Below are positions 13,747 to 21,695 of a DNA stretch of 41,082 bases, piece after piece. The position numbers were made by a program, and so were the translations under genes. The notes under the pieces are model-generated. The model did not search any database and was not told the origin of the DNA. It saw only the letters and a list, made by a program, of their open reading frames with translations. The stretch's first letter is position 1, and each line of letters begins with the position of its first letter. The DNA is from a virus: the IMG/VR virus record IMGVR_UViG_3300030101_001591, positions 1-41,082 of that record; one strand, given 5' to 3'.

Positions 13747-14146
13747 TAAAGAAATAAAAAGACGATTCAGAGAACAAATGACTTGGGCTGGTGAGCAGCT
13801 AGTGTCGTGTAGAGATATAGAATCGTTTGAGTTAAGAGATGCAATAGTCAATAAAAGTACTAATTTTGCATCAGAAAGATTGGATGATGGTAAGGTAAAA
13901 TACTTACATCAAGTACCAATAACTTTGCAAGAATGTTTAGATGCAAATCGTAACAATCTAGCAGAGACAATAGAAGAAGTTATAGATGCTTTAATATACA
14001 TAATAGCTGAGGAGATTTTACAAACTGAGCTTAAATGTGACATAGCATCTAGATACTTAAAGAAAGCTAACGCATATCTATACTACGCTTTGTATTTCCT
14101 AATGGTAGCAGATATGCATGACAAAAAAGGAAAAGAAAATGAGTGA
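13733..14146 (+). CDS. Helical early protein, possible MazG-like nucleotide pyrophosphohydrolase (137 aa)
   Basis: ATG 13733, behind AAGG, is preferred to the upstream in-frame codon. The protein is all-helical. It contains a DGKVKYLHQVPITLQECL stretch followed by a helix NLAETIEEVIDALIYIIAEE. The latter resembles the E-E-x-x-D-A-x-x-Y-L helix of MazG/dUTPase-like all-alpha NTP hydrolases common in phages. The full metal-binding set is not clear, so this is a tentative reading. It lies directly before the ubiquitin-like cassette, overlapping its first gene by 8 bases. Confidence 0.35.
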   Translation: MERNNKEIKRRFREQMTWAGEQLVSCRDIESFELRDAIVNKSTNFASERLDDGKVKYLHQVPITLQECLDANRNNLAETIEEVIDALIYIIAEEILQTELKCDIASRYLKKANAYLYYALYFLMVADMHDKKGKENE

Positions 14147-14453
14147 AGAAACTCAAGTCCAGATATCTGGCGTTCGTTACAAGGTTAATTCAACAGAGTG
14201 GGTAGTGGACACTTCAGACGCAGCACAAAATTTAGGCAGCGTACGTGATTTAGTAGAATACTTACAAACAGTTGATCCAGCTTCTTACAGCGGTATTGAC
14301 ACTGAGAATCCACAAGGTAGTATCAGAGTAAATATGCAAAGAGCAAACTTAAGAACATCGTTAACACCGATGCATCCATCTGCACCAGAAGGTGAAAGAT
14401 GGGCGTTTGTTGCGTTCAATACTGAAAGAAAGAAAGGTGGAGACCTTAATTAA
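14139..14453 (+). CDS. Putative ubiquitin-like modifier with C-terminal Gly-Gly plus three residues (104 aa)
   Basis: ATG 14139 is preferred to ATG 14118 because AGG lies eight bases upstream of it. The protein opens with likely beta strands (VQISGVRYKV, EWVVD), has a helix (LGSVRDLVEYLQ), and ends with a strand ERWAFVAFNTERKKGG followed by DLN. A beta-grasp order plus a terminal R/K-rich strand ending in GG is what ubiquitin-like proteins have, and the short DLN tail would need trimming to expose GG. A JAMM protease and an E1-like enzyme are encoded just downstream. The primary sequence is too divergent for certainty. A small DNA-binding or accessory protein is the alternative. Confidence 0.5.
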   Translation: MSEETQVQISGVRYKVNSTEWVVDTSDAAQNLGSVRDLVEYLQTVDPASYSGIDTENPQGSIRVNMQRANLRTSLTPMHPSAPEGERWAFVAFNTERKKGGDLN

Positions 14454-14460
14454 TAATAAC

Positions 14461-14490
14461 GAGGGGTGGTTTTGTTATAGGCTGCCCCTC
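14461..14490 (+). promoter_or_regulatory. Hairpin between the modifier and E2-like genes
   Basis: GAGGGG (14461-14466) pairs with CCCCTC (14485-14490) around an 18-nt loop rich in T. It is in the 54-bp gap after the putative modifier gene and before the AGGAGAG site of the next gene. Partial termination or mRNA end protection here would raise the modifier level above that of its enzymes. Confidence 0.45.
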
Positions 14491-14507
14491 ACAACTTAGG
14501 AGAGTTT

Positions 14508-16340
14508 ATGTGGATTATAGAAAGTTGGAATGATGTTGAGATAAATCTTGACAACATTTCACAAGAAATGATAGTAGGACCCTCTAATATGGTAGCACAA
14601 AGATTATCTCATATCAATGATAGATATCTTACAGCTAGATATATAGGAGGTAATAGGTCTATGGTAGAACCTATAAAGCCTCTTAGTTTTACAAGAACTT
14701 ATAGGTGGTCACCAGGATACAAAGATACTATTAAGAAAGTTCTATGGGACAATTTGTATCAGTTTGGCAAGAAGACTGGTTCATTAGAAACAATGTTCAA
14801 TAGAGAACGTAATGCTCAATACAATAGTAATCACTTCAAAGATAAATTACTTGAAGTAGATCAGCTATTGAAAGAGCTAAGAAGTAGAAAAGCTACAACA
14901 GATACTGATGTTGAAACAGCAAAAAGTATTGTTGAAACTATGTTAAGCAGAATGCAAGAAAAAATGGATGAATCAGAACTCATATTTGGATTAGATAAGA
15001 ATATTGAACATGAGTTTGTATTCAAATATTATAGAAATGAAAGCATTGAAGATGAACCTACTGAAGAACAAATACAATTATTGAGATTCTTAACTGGTGA
15101 ACTTGAGCTTAACTTGATGTATAAAAATGTAGAAATACCAATTGTAAATAGTCATTTGAATAAAAGATATGGTACATTGGATTACATGCATGATATATCT
15201 TTGACATTTAGTATGCCATTCTATGTCTTGTTTCAATCTTTATTTACAAAAGATTTTGATACATTGAATGGTAATGATATATATGGTGATAGATATAGAT
15301 TGCAAAGAACTATTGACAGTCATTTACTTGGTTTAGGTTTATCTACAAACAGAAGTAGTTTTAGATATACTGACCATGCATTTTCTGGATGGGGTGGTTC
15401 AAAAGATCTTAATGGTCACAGAACATTTCCATATATTAGTGCATCTAGACATGCGTTAGATGATATAGATAGAATGCATCATGTATGTTATGGCAACATG
15501 GATCGTGATATAAGAGATTCATTTGTTAAACTTGATTTTGTAAGTTTAGCAGATAATCTATCTCATTGGATGAGTTATGATTTACATGATACAAATCCAT
15601 TGAATCAAATAACATATTCATTCGTTACAATACCAGAAGATAAGTTTAGTGTTGATATTGTAGAAGATTATGGTCAATTCAATTTTGAATTTATGCATGA
15701 GAAATTGATTACTGATTATCTACCTAAAAATATAGAAGTATTTAAAGAACTTTCATATCATAGCGGAGATAGTTGGATGCCACGTGATTCTGATATCCGA
15801 CATGCTATATGGTCTTATGGTAATATATCTAAGGAAGATGCTGATTTATACGGTGAACCAAATGCAGTCTTTGGATGGGATTTTATGAATAAAGGATATG
15901 TTCCAAACAGAATAGAAGTAACTAGAATATTACAACATATGCATGAACTAGGTATAATAGATAAAGATAAATTAGAACTTGAGGAAGGTACACTTCATTA
16001 CAAGATTAATTTACCTTTACTTAATAGATACTTTGAGTTTTGGTATGCCATATTGTCAGCAGTTGATTTTGAGCTTGAAGAAGATAAATGTTTATCAAGA
16101 ACTTATGGTCATAGTGTTGCAATAAAACGTATCATAGCTTATATAGAAGATGGTATGCCTAAGGTGGGTAAGAATGATGTTGAAGTATTAGAAAAAAAAC
16201 TTCAAGAAAAGTTAGTAGATCCACATGCAGATGATTCAGATGAATCAGATACTGTATACGATGGAATAGAAACTGCACATTTAAGTGCAGAACAAATACA
16301 AATAAGAATGGATGAACAAATGATGGAGGACTTAACATGA
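14508..16340 (+). CDS. Large protein with a possible E2-like segment, in the ubiquitin-like cassette (610 aa)
   Basis: The protein is not a recognised family end to end. Residues about 90-165 are helical and charged, probably coiled. Residues 304-345 contain H304-R-T-F-P308, then H324-H-V-C327-Y-G-N, then a helix with SLADNLSHWMSYD and D-T-N-P-L-N. In prokaryotic E2-like proteins an H/P motif, a Cys in a C-x-G-N turn and a trailing helix with W/Y and N-P are expected, so C327 could be the thioester cysteine. The P-to-Cys distance is longer than in classical E2 enzymes. The stop overlaps the JAMM protease start (ATGA), giving a coupled unit. The C-terminus is acidic (DSDESDTVYDG). It could instead be an E3-like or substrate-binding partner. 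Confidence 0.4.
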   Translation: MWIIESWNDVEINLDNISQEMIVGPSNMVAQRLSHINDRYLTARYIGGNRSMVEPIKPLSFTRTYRWSPGYKDTIKKVLWDNLYQFGKKTGSLETMFNRERNAQYNSNHFKDKLLEVDQLLKELRSRKATTDTDVETAKSIVETMLSRMQEKMDESELIFGLDKNIEHEFVFKYYRNESIEDEPTEEQIQLLRFLTGELELNLMYKNVEIPIVNSHLNKRYGTLDYMHDISLTFSMPFYVLFQSLFTKDFDTLNGNDIYGDRYRLQRTIDSHLLGLGLSTNRSSFRYTDHAFSGWGGSKDLNGHRTFPYISASRHALDDIDRMHHVCYGNMDRDIRDSFVKLDFVSLADNLSHWMSYDLHDTNPLNQITYSFVTIPEDKFSVDIVEDYGQFNFEFMHEKLITDYLPKNIEVFKELSYHSGDSWMPRDSDIRHAIWSYGNISKEDADLYGEPNAVFGWDFMNKGYVPNRIEVTRILQHMHELGIIDKDKLELEEGTLHYKINLPLLNRYFEFWYAILSAVDFELEEDKCLSRTYGHSVAIKRIIAYIEDGMPKVGKNDVEVLEKKLQEKLVDPHADDSDESDTVYDGIETAHLSAEQIQIRMDEQMMEDLT

Positions 16341-17221
16341 GTAAATTCGTGATGAGCAATGATGATTGGAATACACTTCAACATTACGCACAATATGCAT
16401 GGGATGAACATCAAGCAGAAATTGGTGGTTACATGTTAGTAAAATATGTAGATAATCAATTTGTGTTTAGTAATCCTTGCATACTAAAACAAGAGATCAC
16501 TGGAGGTAATACTGATATTACTCAAGATGCACTTGCTGAATATTATATGAAGCAAGAAATAGAAAATGTATCAGAACCATATTGGTTGTGTTGGTGGCAT
16601 AGTCATCATACAATGGGTGTGTTTTGGTCTGGTACAGATCATGAAGCAATAGAACAATCTAAGTGTAATGGTTATGCTTTTGCATTAGTAATTAACTTGA
16701 AAGAAGAACAAATCTTAAGAGTAAGTGATTGGAAAACTGGTATACATACTGACACAAAAGTAAAAATACAGAATGTTGAAACAAAAATACCAGATGTAAT
16801 TAAGAAAGAAGTAGAAAAGTTATGTACTAAACCTAAGTTTGAAGTAAAGAAGTACAAAACTTCTACAATACGTCAAGGATATTATCCTTATCAACATAAT
16901 TATGCTCAGATAGGTATGTGGGAAGACGAACAAGACTCTGAGAAAATACAACTTGAGGCTGATTTAGACAACATACTTCAAGACTATCTAACAGATGATG
17001 ATTATGATAGTTGTAGAAAGAAAGTTGGTAATCTCAATAGAAAATTAGGAAGAGAGAAAAGTGAGTTACGAGTTGTTAACTTGAAGAAAGAAGACCTTGA
17101 TATAGTAATTAATCTTGTATTAGCAGAAGATTACATATATGTTAAAGGTACAGAACATGACACTGACGGTATGGTAGCACAAGCTATTGCTGACAGTGCA
17201 TTCGAAAGGAGTTTCAAATGA
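16337..17221 (+). CDS. JAMM/MPN (JAB-domain) metalloprotease
   Basis: The N-terminal domain has the complete JAMM zinc-protease signature: E28 in AEIGGYM, then H88-S-H90, seven residues, S98, two residues, D101 (WWHSHHTMGVFWSGTDHE). This family removes ubiquitin-like proteins or trims their tails. Residues 1-125 form the protease domain. The remaining 170 residues are charged, mostly helical, with LEADLDNILQDYLTDDDYD and an alpha/beta end, and may bind the partner proteins. ATGA overlaps tie it to the genes on both sides (610-aa protein, E1). A likely job is maturing the KKGG-DLN precursor and/or removing it from targets. PRTRC and Bil-type bacterial systems pair the same enzymes. Confidence 0.85.
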   Translation: MSKFVMSNDDWNTLQHYAQYAWDEHQAEIGGYMLVKYVDNQFVFSNPCILKQEITGGNTDITQDALAEYYMKQEIENVSEPYWLCWWHSHHTMGVFWSGTDHEAIEQSKCNGYAFALVINLKEEQILRVSDWKTGIHTDTKVKIQNVETKIPDVIKKEVEKLCTKPKFEVKKYKTSTIRQGYYPYQHNYAQIGMWEDEQDSEKIQLEADLDNILQDYLTDDDYDSCRKKVGNLNRKLGREKSELRVVNLKKEDLDIVINLVLAEDYIYVKGTEHDTDGMVAQAIADSAFERSFK

Positions 17222-17868
17222 ATGAAAGGTATTCAGGTATAGTTACAAACTTTGGTGAATACGCTTATCATTTTCTAGGTTGCGGTGCTATTGGTAGTGC
17301 CGCAGCTGTGACAATGGCTAAGATGGGTGCAACTACTGTGCATCTATATGATATGGACGTAGTAGAAAGTCCTAATATAGGTGTTTCAGTATACGATAAT
17401 AATGACTTACGTAAAACTAAAGTCGAAGCATTGAGAGATAGATTGCTTGCAATTAATCCATCAATGAATGTATATGCACACCATGGTGAGTTTAAGAATA
17501 TATCACCAGAACATAATAACATTGTAATCATGGGATTTGATTCTATGGCTGCAAGGTTAGATGCAGTAACTAATATATTGAAATTACAAAAACCAGATGT
17601 GTTGATAGACGGTAGAATGGGTGCAGAACATTATCAACAATACACATTTAAGAATCCTACATTAGCTCAGTATAAGAAGACTTGGTATTCTGATGCTGAA
17701 GGTGATGATGATCCTTGTAATGCTAGAGCTACAAGTTATTGTAGTAATATGTCTGGTAGTTTTATATGCAATAGCGTAAAACAGATATTGAAAGAAGAAC
17801 CTTATTGTAAAGATTTTACTTTTAATTTTCCAACTATGTCGCTAGATTCTACTGGATTATATACGTAA
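17218..17868 (+). CDS. E1/ThiF/MoeB-type adenylyltransferase
   Basis: Rossmann-fold ATP-binding site G21-C-G23-A-I-G26 is followed by D45-M-D47-V-V-E and N53, then K68, the standard order of E1-like enzymes that adenylate the C-terminal Gly of ubiquitin-like proteins. Further on are DGRMGAE (131-137) and D-P-C167-N-A-R-A-T-S-Y-C175, where C167 or C175 could form a thioester. At 216 aa it is a minimal adenylation domain with no Zn-binding CxxC pairs or rhodanese. The start overlaps the JAMM gene stop (ATGA). It would activate the small modifier of the cassette. Thiamin or molybdopterin synthesis is unlikely, as no pathway partners are near. Confidence 0.85.
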   Translation: MNERYSGIVTNFGEYAYHFLGCGAIGSAAAVTMAKMGATTVHLYDMDVVESPNIGVSVYDNNDLRKTKVEALRDRLLAINPSMNVYAHHGEFKNISPEHNNIVIMGFDSMAARLDAVTNILKLQKPDVLIDGRMGAEHYQQYTFKNPTLAQYKKTWYSDAEGDDDPCNARATSYCSNMSGSFICNSVKQILKEEPYCKDFTFNFPTMSLDSTGLYT

Positions 17869-17877
17869 ACAAACTGG

Positions 17878-17929
17878 TGTGGCGGCTATATACCTCTCTC
17901 TCAGATCCACTATCTCATGGGTCGCCACA
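17878..17929 (+). promoter_or_regulatory. Hairpin after the E1 gene
   Basis: TGTGGCG (17878-17884) pairs with CGCCACA (17923-17929) around a 38-nt loop that itself contains a small AGAT/ATCT hairpin. It occupies the gap between the E1 stop and the next gene. The absence of a U tract argues against simple termination. It resembles the other gap hairpins of this arm. Confidence 0.5.
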
Positions 17930-17950
17930 TCTATAAATGAAAGGAAAGTT

Positions 17951-18235
17951 ATGTCAAACAAAAAAGACACAACATGGTCAATAGAACATGAAGGTAAGTT
18001 AAATCCTAATAATATCATCTTCACTAATAAATATAAAGAACTATACAAAAAACTTAAAAAAGTTGATGATACAATAGTACAAGTAAACAATAATGATCCA
18101 GGACTATTAGTATGTACAGTATGTAATACAGGTTCAAATCCAGCAGGACATGCTGACAAATGCGATGATATATGGATTGCATACTGTAATGGTTGTAGTG
18201 ATTATGGTGAGTTTGTTTACGAAAAAGACTTGTAA
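17951..18235 (+). CDS. Small zinc-ribbon-like protein (94 aa)
   Basis: ATG 17951 follows GAAAGGAAAG, so the longer upstream GTG frame is rejected. The product has a charged helical N-terminal half (SNKKDTTWSIEHEG; KELYKKLKKVDDT). Its C-terminal half has C-T-V-C, then a Cys at KCDD, then YCNGC, suited to bind one or two zinc ions. Such small zinc proteins often contact nucleic acid or other proteins. Following the E1 gene, it could be an extra partner of the cassette or the first gene of the recombination set. Confidence 0.55.
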   Translation: MSNKKDTTWSIEHEGKLNPNNIIFTNKYKELYKKLKKVDDTIVQVNNNDPGLLVCTVCNTGSNPAGHADKCDDIWIAYCNGCSDYGEFVYEKDL

Positions 18236-18309
18236 AATTCAATACTTAGGAGTATATTAGTAGGCTCAATAGAGCATAATAATAATAAGAAAAAGAAAGG
18301 TAATTGAAT

Positions 18310-18891
18310 ATGAAGTTCAAAGGTAAAAACTATACTGAAGTTAAAGATCGTATAGATGCATTTCTATCTGAATATCCTGAAGCAACAATAGATAATATGT
18401 TAGTATCCGTTAATAGTATAACTGATACACCTACAGGTGAAAGATGTAATGAATATATGGTTAGATCAACAGTATATCCTGACAAAGAAAACAAACCAGA
18501 ACAATACTATGTTGGACATGCAGCTGAGCGTGACAACACAGGGTTTGTTAACAAAACATCAGCACTAGAAAATTGTGAAACATCTGCAGCAGGAAGAGCA
18601 TTAGCTTTTGCTGGATATGGAGGTGGTTATGCAATAGCTTCTAAAGAAGAAGTAGAAAATGCAAAAACTGCACAAAAGAAATCACATGTAACAATCAAGA
18701 TGCTTGAAGAGTTAGATGCTAATTTCAAAAAAGCTACACCATTCTTAGATGAAGCAATGATCAAAAGATACAATGAACAGCGTACTGCTGGACATTTTGA
18801 TACTAAGCTTAGAGTTAACGCTACAATGCAATACTTTAATCAAACGATTAAGGAGGGCAAAGATGTCAAAGAAGACAAAAAGGATGCCTAG
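18310..18891 (+). CDS. Probable single-strand annealing or ssDNA-binding recombination protein (193 aa)
   Basis: ATG 18310, behind AAAGG, is chosen over a TTG two codons earlier. The N-terminal domain reads YTEVKDRIDAFLSEYPEA, then VRSTVYPDK, YYVGHAAER and SALENCETSAAGRALAFAG, followed by IASKEEVENA. Phage proteins with V-K-x-R-x-x-x-F-x-x-x-Y-P, G-H-A-x-E and E-x-x-E-T-S-A-x-G-R-A-L-A belong, as I recall, to single-strand annealing or Rad52/Erf-like groups. The position just before SSB- and helicase-type genes supports a role in recombination or replication. The C-terminal part is basic and helical. Confidence 0.5.
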   Translation: MKFKGKNYTEVKDRIDAFLSEYPEATIDNMLVSVNSITDTPTGERCNEYMVRSTVYPDKENKPEQYYVGHAAERDNTGFVNKTSALENCETSAAGRALAFAGYGGGYAIASKEEVENAKTAQKKSHVTIKMLEELDANFKKATPFLDEAMIKRYNEQRTAGHFDTKLRVNATMQYFNQTIKEGKDVKEDKKDA

Positions 18892-19120
18892 TGAGCATAG
18901 AATAACTGGCTTAGAAGAAGGTGAGGTTCAAACTATAACTAACGATTTTGGTGATTTTGTATTAATAAGATTACCATTAAACAATAGTGAGTATGGATAC
19001 AAACTCATTGACACAACAAGAGCTGTAGTAGCATTGCAAACACATTGTGAATCTCATAATGAAATGATGCGAGATGCTATTACAGATAAGACTAACGATT
19101 ACATGGAGGATAGTAAGTAA
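18863..19120 (+). CDS. Small hypothetical protein (85 aa)
   Basis: The start is ATG 18863 behind AGGAGGG, inside the end of the previous gene in another frame. The product begins with a basic tail (MSKKTKRMPSEHRI), then an acidic, mixed alpha/beta part with NDFGDFVLIRLPL and GYKLIDTTRAVVALQ. The family is unknown. TAATG couples it to the SSB-like gene, so a replication or recombination accessory is possible. Confidence 0.6.
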   Translation: MSKKTKRMPSEHRITGLEEGEVQTITNDFGDFVLIRLPLNNSEYGYKLIDTTRAVVALQTHCESHNEMMRDAITDKTNDYMEDSK

Positions 19121-19659
19121 TGGCAATTACAGGTACTAAATACAAAAACAGTAGTAAAAACATTCGTAATTATTTTGTGAATGATACTACAATAACTGAT
19201 GTTCAAGTAATGGATTCTCAATACACAGACATGAGTTTAAAGTTACAATTAACAGATGATAACAATGGATATACATACACTTGTTTCGTAAATCAAAATT
19301 TTGAGAAAGATACAAGCGGTGTAGTAACTGGTATGGCTTATCCAGATGATTTGAATACGTTGTTTGTAGCAGCAAAATGTGATCTAAACGTAAGTGATGC
19401 TGGTATTCTAGATACTAAATCATTAGAATCTTTAATGGATAAAAAGATATCTTGCATTAGTTACAAATCAACGGGTAAATACAAACGTAATACTTGGGGA
19501 GTTGTATCTAGTCCAGATAATAAAGAACAATTAGAATCTAGATTCAATCAACAGATTGCAAAAGGTTATCCTAAAGACTATGATAAGTCTACATCCGAAA
19601 CTGAAGTAACAGTTGAAACAGCTAAAGAAACTTTTCAAGCTGAGGAAGTACCCTTTTAA
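19120..19659 (+). CDS. Probable single-stranded DNA-binding protein (179 aa)
   Basis: The C-terminus ends ETFQAEEVPF. An acidic tail capped by a PF pair (as DDDIPF in E. coli SSB) is the usual docking tip of ssDNA-binding proteins for replication partners. The body has strand-rich sequence (DVQVMDSQYTDMSLKLQL; YTYTCFVNQ; NTWGVVSS), suited to an OB fold, then a Ser/Glu/Thr linker. The length is typical of phage SSBs. It sits between a recombination-type gene and the primase-helicase, and overlaps the next gene by TAATG. Confidence 0.65.
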   Translation: MAITGTKYKNSSKNIRNYFVNDTTITDVQVMDSQYTDMSLKLQLTDDNNGYTYTCFVNQNFEKDTSGVVTGMAYPDDLNTLFVAAKCDLNVSDAGILDTKSLESLMDKKISCISYKSTGKYKRNTWGVVSSPDNKEQLESRFNQQIAKGYPKDYDKSTSETEVTVETAKETFQAEEVPF

Positions 19660-19910
19660 TGACAGCTGAAGAAATAGTAATTGCATGGATAAAAAGCATC
19701 AGAAATAAAAGTGATGTATTTTATAGTTACGATTTGGAAGGTGCACTACCATTGTATGGTAGGTTAGCACACCAAAAACTACACACTGCAAGTACTTATG
19801 CTAGAGCATTTAGAAAGATACGTGAAAGTAATACTTTAAAAGCACATGGCATAACATTAGAAGAGGTTGAACACAAAAGTGGGAAAGTAAAAGGATGGAA
19901 AATAGGATAA
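19659..19910 (+). CDS. Small possible winged-helix protein (83 aa)
   Basis: The product is helical at the start (TAEEIVIAWIKSIRN) and continues HTASTYARAFRKIRES. It ends with a likely short hairpin (HKSGKVKGWKIG). This helix-helix-basic helix-wing order resembles winged helix-turn-helix domains found next to phage replication genes. It is coupled to the SSB-like gene (TAATG) and overlaps the start of the primase-helicase gene, so it may help load the helicase or bind the origin. The assignment is tentative. Confidence 0.45.
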   Translation: MTAEEIVIAWIKSIRNKSDVFYSYDLEGALPLYGRLAHQKLHTASTYARAFRKIRESNTLKAHGITLEEVEHKSGKVKGWKIG

Positions 19911-21685
19911 TAGAGGTAGTACAAGGTGAAATAAGAAATAGAAATAATCTTATGTCTATTGATGAATACCTTGAACTAGAACGTAAAAATGCTTTTGATA
20001 AAGAGATGTATAGATCTTATTACATGTTTGATAAAACGTATAGAGATCATGTAATTCTTAACAAAAGTGTTAAAGGGTACAACGGTTTAGTGTATCCAGA
20101 TAGATTAATAATAGATGTTGATAAAGGAGAAGTTGATGGAGAAAGTTTACAAAACTATCTCAGACATGTTTGTAATGAGTTGTTTGATTTTGGTGTTAAT
20201 AGCAACCACGTTAATATCTGGTTTAGTGGTAGTGGTTATCACATTAACCTACTTAACGTATTTGGTTTTCAACCAAACAAAAACTTGCATGTCAAAGTTA
20301 AAGCTACTCTAAGTGAACACTTTAGTTTTGGTGATAACATATATGATAAGACTAGAATTATAAGATCAAACTGGTCTTTGAATACTAAAACTAACTTATA
20401 TAAAGTTTGGATTCCATTAGAAGATATTTGGACAATGGGATACGATGATGTATGTAAGATTGCTAAGTCTAAGAAAGCATACAATATGTATGTAAAAACT
20501 AAACCTAACTTTTATGCTACATTAAATAGTTATGACGTAGTAATAGAACCGTATTTACAAAGTTCTATTATAGCAAGTCCTAATAGTAATGCAAGCATAA
20601 CACCTGTTCGTACTGGTGATACTAATTCAGTGGTTACTTGTGTACAACATATCTTTAATGAAGGACCTTCGCAAGGTTCACGTAATAAAAACATGATGCG
20701 TATGGTAAGCTCTTGGAAAAGAGCTGGAATACCATTCATAGTAACATTAAATGGTATGATGAAATGGTCGCAAGGAGAACTAGAATCACATGAAATAGAA
20801 CGTACAGTAATGAATGTATACGACAATCAATATATATATGGTTGTGATGATGCAATACTTATGGAGTATTGTGATCCAAAATGTATACACTTCAAACGTA
20901 AAGACTATGTATTAGATATTCGTGATGTTGATTCATTAGAAAATACATTCAAGGAGTATATACAAAAAGACTTTACTAAACGCAGCATAAACATTAAAGA
21001 TGTATTCCCTGGTGGTCCAGACTATATGTTTAAACCAGGTGAATTAGTTGTTTTTAGTGGTGATACTGGTATGGGTAAGACAGCCTTTGTTCAAAACTTA
21101 GTAACAAAAGCAAAGAAGGACACTTTATTTCTATCGTTAGAAATGAATGAAATACTAATATGGAGAAGATTTGTACAGATTGCATTTAACAAGACAAGTG
21201 ATTGGGTAATGGAACAGTACAAAATAAATCCAGAATTTTCAGTTAAAGACTTATTGAGTCATCTGAATATTATGGTGATAGCTCCAGAGATTGAAGCTGT
21301 TAAGAAAGTTGTAGCACAATACGAACCTAATATATTGGTAGTTGACACTACTGATGAGATGCAAGTAGATAGATTCGATGGTGAAATACAAAAACAAAAT
21401 GTTGTTATAGATGCACTGAAACAAATTGCACAACGTAACAATACTTTGATATTTGCAATACATCATTTGAATAAAGCTAGTGCATCACAAGGTACAGTTG
21501 GATTACACTCTCTTAAAGGTTCTTCTAATGTAGTTCAGAAAGCTGATAAAGTTATTGTTTTAAAAGGTAATCGTAACGAAATTTATAGAACTATTATGTC
21601 AGAGAAATCTAGAGATGATGGTAAATTAGAATTTGTTACAGAGTTTGAACCTGAAACAATGACATTTAAACGAATAGAAATATAA
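19895..21685 (+). CDS. Primase-helicase: AEP-type primase fused to a DnaB-family helicase (596 aa)
   Basis: The N-terminal part carries archaeo-eukaryotic primase hallmarks: D74-V-D76 in LIIDVDKGE and S111-G-S-G-Y-H116, then TRIIRSNWSLN. A Cys/His cluster follows (C317, C326, C330, H332) that could bind zinc or Fe-S. The C-terminal half is a RecA-fold helicase of the DnaB/gp4 type: Walker A G-D-T-G-M-G-K395-T, EMNE after strand two, Walker B VVD484, and IHHLNKAS with LKGSSNVVQKADKV. One protein could thus unwind and prime at the fork. It overlaps the preceding gene, and no DNA polymerase gene is seen nearby. Confidence 0.85.
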   Translation: MENRIIEVVQGEIRNRNNLMSIDEYLELERKNAFDKEMYRSYYMFDKTYRDHVILNKSVKGYNGLVYPDRLIIDVDKGEVDGESLQNYLRHVCNELFDFGVNSNHVNIWFSGSGYHINLLNVFGFQPNKNLHVKVKATLSEHFSFGDNIYDKTRIIRSNWSLNTKTNLYKVWIPLEDIWTMGYDDVCKIAKSKKAYNMYVKTKPNFYATLNSYDVVIEPYLQSSIIASPNSNASITPVRTGDTNSVVTCVQHIFNEGPSQGSRNKNMMRMVSSWKRAGIPFIVTLNGMMKWSQGELESHEIERTVMNVYDNQYIYGCDDAILMEYCDPKCIHFKRKDYVLDIRDVDSLENTFKEYIQKDFTKRSINIKDVFPGGPDYMFKPGELVVFSGDTGMGKTAFVQNLVTKAKKDTLFLSLEMNEILIWRRFVQIAFNKTSDWVMEQYKINPEFSVKDLLSHLNIMVIAPEIEAVKKVVAQYEPNILVVDTTDEMQVDRFDGEIQKQNVVIDALKQIAQRNNTLIFAIHHLNKASASQGTVGLHSLKGSSNVVQKADKVIVLKGNRNEIYRTIMSEKSRDDGKLEFVTEFEPETMTFKRIEI

Positions 21686-21695
21686 GGAGAATAAG

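Noticed and set aside
17218-17868. ThiF/MoeB for thiamin or molybdopterin synthesis
   Set aside because: No ThiS, ThiG, MoaD or other pathway gene is nearby, whereas a JAMM protease overlaps it.
17857-18159. 100-codon minus-strand frame opposite the zinc-ribbon gene
   Set aside because: It lies across a hairpin and a well-started plus-strand gene, and gives no recognisable product.
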